From Candidatus Avoscillospira stercoripullorum (GTDB taxonomy: Bacteria; Bacillota; Clostridia; Oscillospirales; Oscillospiraceae), in assembly GCA_018712905.1 (NCBI GenBank), contig DVGD01000285.1, positions 1 to 7,695 on the forward strand: a stretch of DNA of 7,695 bases. Reading direction: 5' to 3'. How positions within the stretch are numbered: the stretch's first letter is position 1; every line of letters begins with the position of its first letter. Shown here one piece after another: positions 5,173 through 7,695 of this stretch. Position numbers and translations under genes: made by a program. The notes below the pieces were generated by a model that worked only from the letters and a program-made list of their open reading frames with translations, had not been told where the DNA came from and did not search any database.

Positions 5173-6111
5173 TTATACCCCGCCCAGGCAGGTGAGGAGC
5201 GTGTCGCCCTTATTCAGGGGCGTGGTGGGATCTCGCAGGATGCGCCCCGTTTCCTGGCTGCCCAGGAGCACCGTGGGGGCGGAGAGATGAGCCTGGGCGA
5301 GAATGTGGGCAACGGACGTGCCCAGGGGCACAGTGCATACCGTCCGCGTCCGGCGCTTCTCCCCGGCAATGACCACGCCCATGCGAAGGTATGGCTCGCC
5401 CAGGTAGATGGCGTCCCACAGCGCCGCCGCCCCCTGGGGCGAGAATACCAGCAGCCCCAGATCTCCCAAGGTGACGCCCCGCTCCAGGGACCGTCCCGCC
5501 AGGCGCTGGGCAAGCTGCGGGCAGCGGCCGTCCACGGTCTGTAATTCCCCGGGAAATTTCAAAAGTCTTGCCGTCTCCGCCGCCGGCGCCCGCTTGGGGT
5601 CATAGTAGAGGAGGAGCCGCCTGGGGCGAAGGAGGGTGGCCAGCGCCCGGATGCCGCCGAAGATTTGCCGGGCAAACACCTGGAAGAGGCAGAAGTCCGC
5701 GTCGCTGAGCACCGCCAGCGCCAGGGCATGACAGGGCTGGAGCTTTTGCGGCAGGGGCGATAAATCATAGGTGAGCAGTCCCAGCTGGGGAAGCCGCTGG
5801 ATTAGCGGCTCCCGGGGCACGTCCTCCAGGCAGGCCAGGGGCGCAATGCGCCGGTCGGGGGTGTCGCGGCCGTCGTTTTCGATGACCAGGGCGCTGCTCC
5901 CTACGGCGCGCACCACCCCTGAGACCGAGGCGTGTACCTGGGCGCCGCAGCTGGAGGCGCCCACCGGCTCTCCCCGCCGGACGCGCTGCCCCGCTCGCAC
6001 CAGAGGCTGACACAGGGCGCCGCAGAAGTCGTCCAGATAGAGCATCACCGCTGAAGGCGGCGCAATGGCGGCGGTGATGGGCGGCAGAGGGCGCCGGAGA
6101 GCAAGAGGCAA
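5173..6111 (-). CDS. Degenerate RnfC/NuoF-like SLBB-domain protein without iron-sulfur domain
   Basis: This 312-residue protein aligns by eye with RnfC, the peripheral subunit of the Rnf ion-pumping complex, but is reduced. Residues about 20-80 match the RnfC N-terminal barrel (PLVRAGQRVRRGEPVG, VHASVSGVVRAV). Residues 110-200 sit where RnfC/NuoF bind flavin and NADH. The glycine loop (GGAGFPT type) is replaced by LLTYDLSPLPQK and the ECEPY segment by DADFCLFQ. Residues 212-312 match the end of RnfC (GDLGLLV, YLGEPYLR, an SLBB stretch VPLGTSVAHIL, then PLNKGDTLL). The protein ends there, without the two CxxCxxCxxxCP clusters. I infer no electron transfer, perhaps a binding or scaffold role. 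The start is uncertain. I chose the TTG at 6111 because GGAAAGGA lies ten bases upstream and a promoter further up (6146-6174). A frame from a GTG at 6336 lacks a binding site, touches the tRNA, and runs through the promoter. PrdC-like proteins are another possible relative. Confidence 0.72.
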   Translation of the reverse strand: MPLALRRPLPPITAAIAPPSAVMLYLDDFCGALCQPLVRAGQRVRRGEPVGASSCGAQVHASVSGVVRAVGSSALVIENDGRDTPDRRIAPLACLEDVPREPLIQRLPQLGLLTYDLSPLPQKLQPCHALALAVLSDADFCLFQVFARQIFGGIRALATLLRPRRLLLYYDPKRAPAAETARLLKFPGELQTVDGRCPQLAQRLAGRSLERGVTLGDLGLLVFSPQGAAALWDAIYLGEPYLRMGVVIAGEKRRTRTVCTVPLGTSVAHILAQAHLSAPTVLLGSQETGRILRDPTTPLNKGDTLLTCLGGV

Positions 6112-6145
6112 CAGATCCACATCCTTTCCAATACCTTGGAATTCT

Positions 6146-6174
6146 AGTGTAACTCCAGGAAGAACCTTTGTCCA
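6146..6174 (-). promoter_or_regulatory. Promoter of the RnfC-like gene
   Basis: On the minus strand TGGACA (6174-6169) and TACACT (6151-6146) are separated by 17 bases. The -35 matches five of six consensus bases. The segment from about 6122 to 6165 is AT-rich compared with the codon use of the gene, which supports its being noncoding. The predicted RNA start near 6139 leaves about 28 bases of leader, including GGAAAGGA. Confidence 0.45.
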
Positions 6175-6218
6175 CCGGGGATATTCTGCCGGATGGAAGG
6201 GAGCGTTGCCGCAGCCGG

Positions 6219-6258
6219 GCGAAGGCGGCACAACGGCGGCGAAGTCGGGCACAACGGC
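6219..6258. repeat. Short tandem repeat, two imperfect copies of about 20 bp
   Basis: GCGAAGGCGGCACAACGGC (6219-6237) is followed one base later by GCGAAGTCGGGCACAACGGC (6239-6258), differing by one indel and one substitution. A third copy seems to begin at 6259 (GCGAA). It lies in the intergenic region between the RnfC-like gene and the tRNA, behind both promoters. Confidence 0.6.
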
Positions 6259-6295
6259 GCGAAAAGTATTTTTCCCGCGCCGCCAGAAAAAACGG

Positions 6296-6324
6296 TTGCA
6301 TTCTCCAGGGAAAGATGATAAAAT
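6296..6324 (+). promoter_or_regulatory. Promoter of the tRNA-Gly gene
   Basis: TTGCAT (6296-6301) and TAAAAT (6319-6324) are 17 bases apart, each with five of six consensus bases. Transcription would start near 6331, a few bases before the mature tRNA 5' end at 6337. Confidence 0.65.
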
Positions 6325-6336
6325 AATGCTCACCAC

Positions 6337-6410
6337 GCGGGATTAATTCATCGGTAGAATGGCAGCTTCCCAAGCTGCATAGGCGGGTTCGACTCCCGTA
6401 TCCCGCTCCA
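6337..6410 (+). tRNA. tRNA-Gly, anticodon CCC
   Basis: A complete cloverleaf. The acceptor stem GCGGGAT (6337-6343) pairs with ATCCCGC (6400-6406), with T6407 as discriminator and an encoded CCA (6408-6410). The D arm is ATTC/GAAT (6346-6349 with 6357-6360) around ATCGGTA. The anticodon arm is GCAGC/GCTGC (6362-6366 with 6374-6378) around TTCCCAA, giving anticodon CCC (6369-6371), which reads GGG glycine codons. The variable loop has four bases. The T arm is GCGGG/CCCGT around TTCGACT with one G-T pair. It stands alone as a single-gene unit, with its own promoter upstream and an intrinsic terminator three bases after CCA. Confidence 0.95.
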
Positions 6411-6413
6411 GAG

Positions 6414-6443
6414 CGTCCACCCCTTTGGGTGGACGTTTTTTTT
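6414..6443 (+). terminator. Intrinsic terminator of tRNA-Gly
   Basis: CGTCCACCC (6414-6422) pairs perfectly with GGGTGGACG (6427-6435) around a CTTT loop, followed by eight T (6436-6443). A textbook terminator. Confidence 0.92.
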
Positions 6444-6450
6444 CGGCGGC

Positions 6451-6479
6451 TTGATTTTTCCTGGAAGACCTGCTATGAT
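6451..6479 (+). promoter_or_regulatory. Promoter of the DUF134-NifX gene
   Basis: TTGATT (6451-6456) and TATGAT (6474-6479) are 17 bases apart, and TGC precedes the -10 to give an extended -10 (TGC-TATGAT). Transcription would start near 6486, about 39 bases before the TTG start codon. It begins right after the tRNA terminator, so the gene is transcribed independently. Confidence 0.7.
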
Positions 6480-6524
6480 AGTTATTGACATATGACGGAA
6501 ACAACCGAGAAAGGAGGCACTCCC

Positions 6525-7310
6525 TTGCCGCGACCCACGCGATGCCGGCGCATCTGCGCCGAGCCGGCCTACGACAGCTTTCGCCCCGACGGCATAGACT
6601 CCGGCGGCGAGGTGGTGATGACGCTGGATGAGTACGAGGCCATCCGCCTCATCGATTTGCAGCACGCCACCCAGGAGCAGTGCGCCGCCCAGATGGGCGT
6701 CTCCCGCACCACTGTGACGGAGATCTACGAAGCGGCGCGCTACAAGCTGGCCGACAGCTTGGTCCACGGCAAGCGCCTTCTCATTTCCGGCGGGCACTAC
6801 TGCCTGTGCGACGGGGCATCCCCCACCTGTCGCCGGAAGGAGTGCCGGCGGGCGGCGGTCTCCGCCGAAAGTAGCTTTATTTTGCGAAAGGAAGCAGATT
6901 CTATGAGAATTGCAGTCACCTATGAAAACGGCATGATTTTCCAGCATTTTGGCCATACAGAGCAGTTCAAGCTCTACGACGTCCAGGACGGCAAGGTGGT
7001 GTCCACCCAGGTGGTGGACACCAATGGCCAGGGACACGGCGCGCTGGCGGGATTTTTGACCGACGCCCAGGTGGAGGTGCTCCTGTGCGGCGGCATCGGT
7101 GGCGGCGCCCAGATGGCGCTGGCCGAGGCGGGCATTCAGCTCTACGGCGGTGTCAGCGGCGAGGCCGACGCGGCGGTGGAGGCCTTCCTGGCCGGAAAGC
7201 TTGCCTACAACCCGGATGTGCACTGCGACCACCACGATCACGGCCATGGCGAGCACCACTGCGGCGAAAATAAGCACGGCTGCGCCGGCCACGGCGGCTG
7301 CCACGGCTGA
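6525..7310 (+). CDS. DUF134 HTH domain fused to NifX/NifB-C-like cofactor-binding domain, His/Cys-rich tail
   Basis: The 261-residue protein has three parts. Residues 1-110 are DUF134 (MPRPTRCRRIC start, CAEP), with a sigma-region-4-like helix-turn-helix (about 49-76, TQEQCAAQMGVSRTTVTEIY) and a cysteine set C93, C95, C102, C107 that may bind metal or a cluster. Residues 127-230 are the dinitrogenase iron-molybdenum cofactor-binding fold of NifX and NifB C-termini (MRIAVTYENGMIFQHFGHTEQF). Residues 231-261 hold ten His and four Cys, a probable metal-binding tail. The TTG at 6525 is chosen over the ATG at 6492 because AAGGAGG (6511-6517) lies seven bases upstream and DUF134 proteins begin MPRP. 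A second binding site and ATG at 6903 could also release the NifX domain alone. No nitrogenase genes are nearby. Such proteins are common in anaerobes without nitrogenase, and their role is unknown. I infer metal or Fe-S sensing. Confidence 0.88.
   Translation: MPRPTRCRRICAEPAYDSFRPDGIDSGGEVVMTLDEYEAIRLIDLQHATQEQCAAQMGVSRTTVTEIYEAARYKLADSLVHGKRLLISGGHYCLCDGASPTCRRKECRRAAVSAESSFILRKEADSMRIAVTYENGMIFQHFGHTEQFKLYDVQDGKVVSTQVVDTNGQGHGALAGFLTDAQVEVLLCGGIGGGAQMALAEAGIQLYGGVSGEADAAVEAFLAGKLAYNPDVHCDHHDHGHGEHHCGENKHGCAGHGGCHG
6887..6905 (+). promoter_or_regulatory. Internal ribosome binding site and ATG at the DUF134/NifX junction
   Basis: AAAGGAAG (6887-6894) lies upstream of the in-frame ATG at 6903-6905, ten bases after AAGGA. 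The ATG corresponds to the usual first residue of stand-alone NifX-like proteins (MRIAVTYENG). The 35 or so bases before it are AT-rich and encode a linker, unlike the GC-rich codons on both sides. Initiation here would give a 135-residue protein. Confidence 0.5.
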
Positions 7311-7317
7311 GCATGAA

Positions 7318-7354
7318 AAAAGGAGTCCATCCCCAAGCGGGGTGGACTCCTTTT
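7318..7354. terminator. Bidirectional terminator between the DUF134-NifX gene and galM
   Basis: AAAAGGAGTCCA (7318-7329) pairs with TGGACTCCTTTT (7343-7354), and CCCC (7331-7334) with GGGG (7339-7342) around AAGC, with T7330 bulged. The arms end in A- and T-tracts, so it works in both directions. It starts seven bases after the TGA of the plus-strand gene and lies 17 bases beyond the galM stop codon. Confidence 0.9.
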
Positions 7355-7371
7355 CATACTCACGCGGCGCG

Positions 7372-7695
7372 TTATTTCGCCGAAAACGCGAAGCGGGTGA
7401 AGCTCTTGAAGATCATACCGGCTTTGAGCACGCAGGTTGGCCAGTCGGGATGGTGGATGGCGTCGGGATAGTGCTGGGTCTCCAGGCACAGGCCACTGCG
7501 CAGGTCATAGGTGGCGCCGTTCTTGCCGGGACGCCGGGTGAGGAAGTTGGCGGAATAGACCTGTACGCCGGGCTGATCGGTGGTGACGGTCAGGGTGATG
7601 CCGCTCTCCTCGGCATGGAGTACGGCGGCGGGGGTGCCGCGGAGGAGGAAGTTGGAATCGTAGCCGCCGGAGCGCTTGACGCAGGGCTCGTCGCT
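7372..7695 (-). CDS. galM: Aldose 1-epimerase (galactose mutarotase), C-terminal part
   Basis: The frame enters from the right edge and ends at a TAA (7374-7372), giving the last 107 residues of a protein that is normally about 340-350 long. GalM interconverts the alpha and beta anomers of galactose and glucose in the cytosol, the entry step of the Leloir pathway. Family signatures visible are GGYDSNF, VTTDQPGVQVYSANF, and CLETQHYPDA. The glutamate in CLETQ is the catalytic base of the family. The ends and the stop codon look normal and a good terminator follows. Upstream genes are outside the window, so operon context is unknown. Confidence 0.92.
   Translation of the reverse strand, partial: SDEPCVKRSGGYDSNFLLRGTPAAVLHAEESGITLTVTTDQPGVQVYSANFLTRRPGKNGATYDLRSGLCLETQHYPDAIHHPDWPTCVLKAGMIFKSFTRFAFSAK

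Noticed and set aside
6122..6160. MerR-type operator (CTTGGA...TCCAGG half-sites)
   Set aside because: The half-sites resemble each other, but the spacing between them is several bases too long for the MerR arrangement and the dyad is imperfect.
6337..6410. tRNA-Gly as an integration site
   Set aside because: There is no repeated tRNA 3' end downstream and no integrase in the window. The terminator and next gene follow normally.
6492..6524. ATG at 6492 as the start of the DUF134-NifX gene
   Set aside because: It lies only about six bases after the predicted RNA start and has no binding site. The TTG at 6525 has AAGGAGG at good spacing and gives the family N terminus.
6348..7304. 318-codon minus-strand open frame opposite the DUF134-NifX gene
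   Set aside because: It would cover the tRNA and its terminator and has no family resemblance. It is a shadow of the plus-strand gene.
1..7695. CRISPR array or defence system
   Set aside because: No regularly spaced direct repeats and no Cas, toxin, nuclease or other defence proteins are visible on either strand.

Overview
The window most likely comes from a GC-rich gut Clostridia genome of the Oscillospiraceae type (Oscillibacter, Flavonifractor or Lawsonibacter-like). This is inferred from G+C-ending codon use, Firmicutes-style AAGGAGG ribosome binding sites, and the gene set: YgiQ with a basic tail, DUF134 fused to a NifX-like domain, and RnfC-like SLBB proteins. No gene identifies the species.

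Bases 1-980 are visibly more AT-rich than the rest. They hold one short gene for a secreted beta-helix-type protein that looks cut off soon after its signal peptide and first repeat-like segment (355-708). Around it are several inverted repeats and a good but orphan promoter (801-829). I read this as a degraded or mobile-DNA-scarred accessory segment.

Bases 981-4383 hold a minus-strand operon read mnmA -> dut -> ygiQ, with gaps of 22 and 9 bases: a tRNA 2-thiouridylase, dUTPase and a YgiQ-family radical SAM protein. A 213-base divergent intergenic region carries an mnmA promoter, a 39-base dyad, and two direct copies of an extended -10 promoter in front of yfbR on the plus strand. YfbR is an HD-domain 5'-deoxynucleotidase. 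dut and yfbR both act on deoxynucleotide pools and sit on either side of mnmA.

The yfbR stop codon abuts the stop codon of a convergent gene (5173-6111, minus). That gene encodes an RnfC/NuoF-like protein lacking the ferredoxin domain and the usual glycine-rich loop. It is the least conventional protein here. A tRNA-Gly(CCC) gene follows with its own promoter and terminator. Next is a plus-strand gene joining a DUF134 helix-turn-helix domain to a dinitrogenase-cofactor-binding (NifX/NifB-C) domain with a His/Cys-rich tail. It has a good internal ribosome binding site and ATG exactly at the domain junction. A bidirectional terminator separates it from the 3' end of a minus-strand galM (aldose 1-epimerase) that runs off the window.

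I found no CRISPR array, rRNA, intact transposase or phage module. The strongest leads are the degenerate RnfC-like protein, the possible dual-product DUF134-NifX gene, and the structured orphan region at 801-980.
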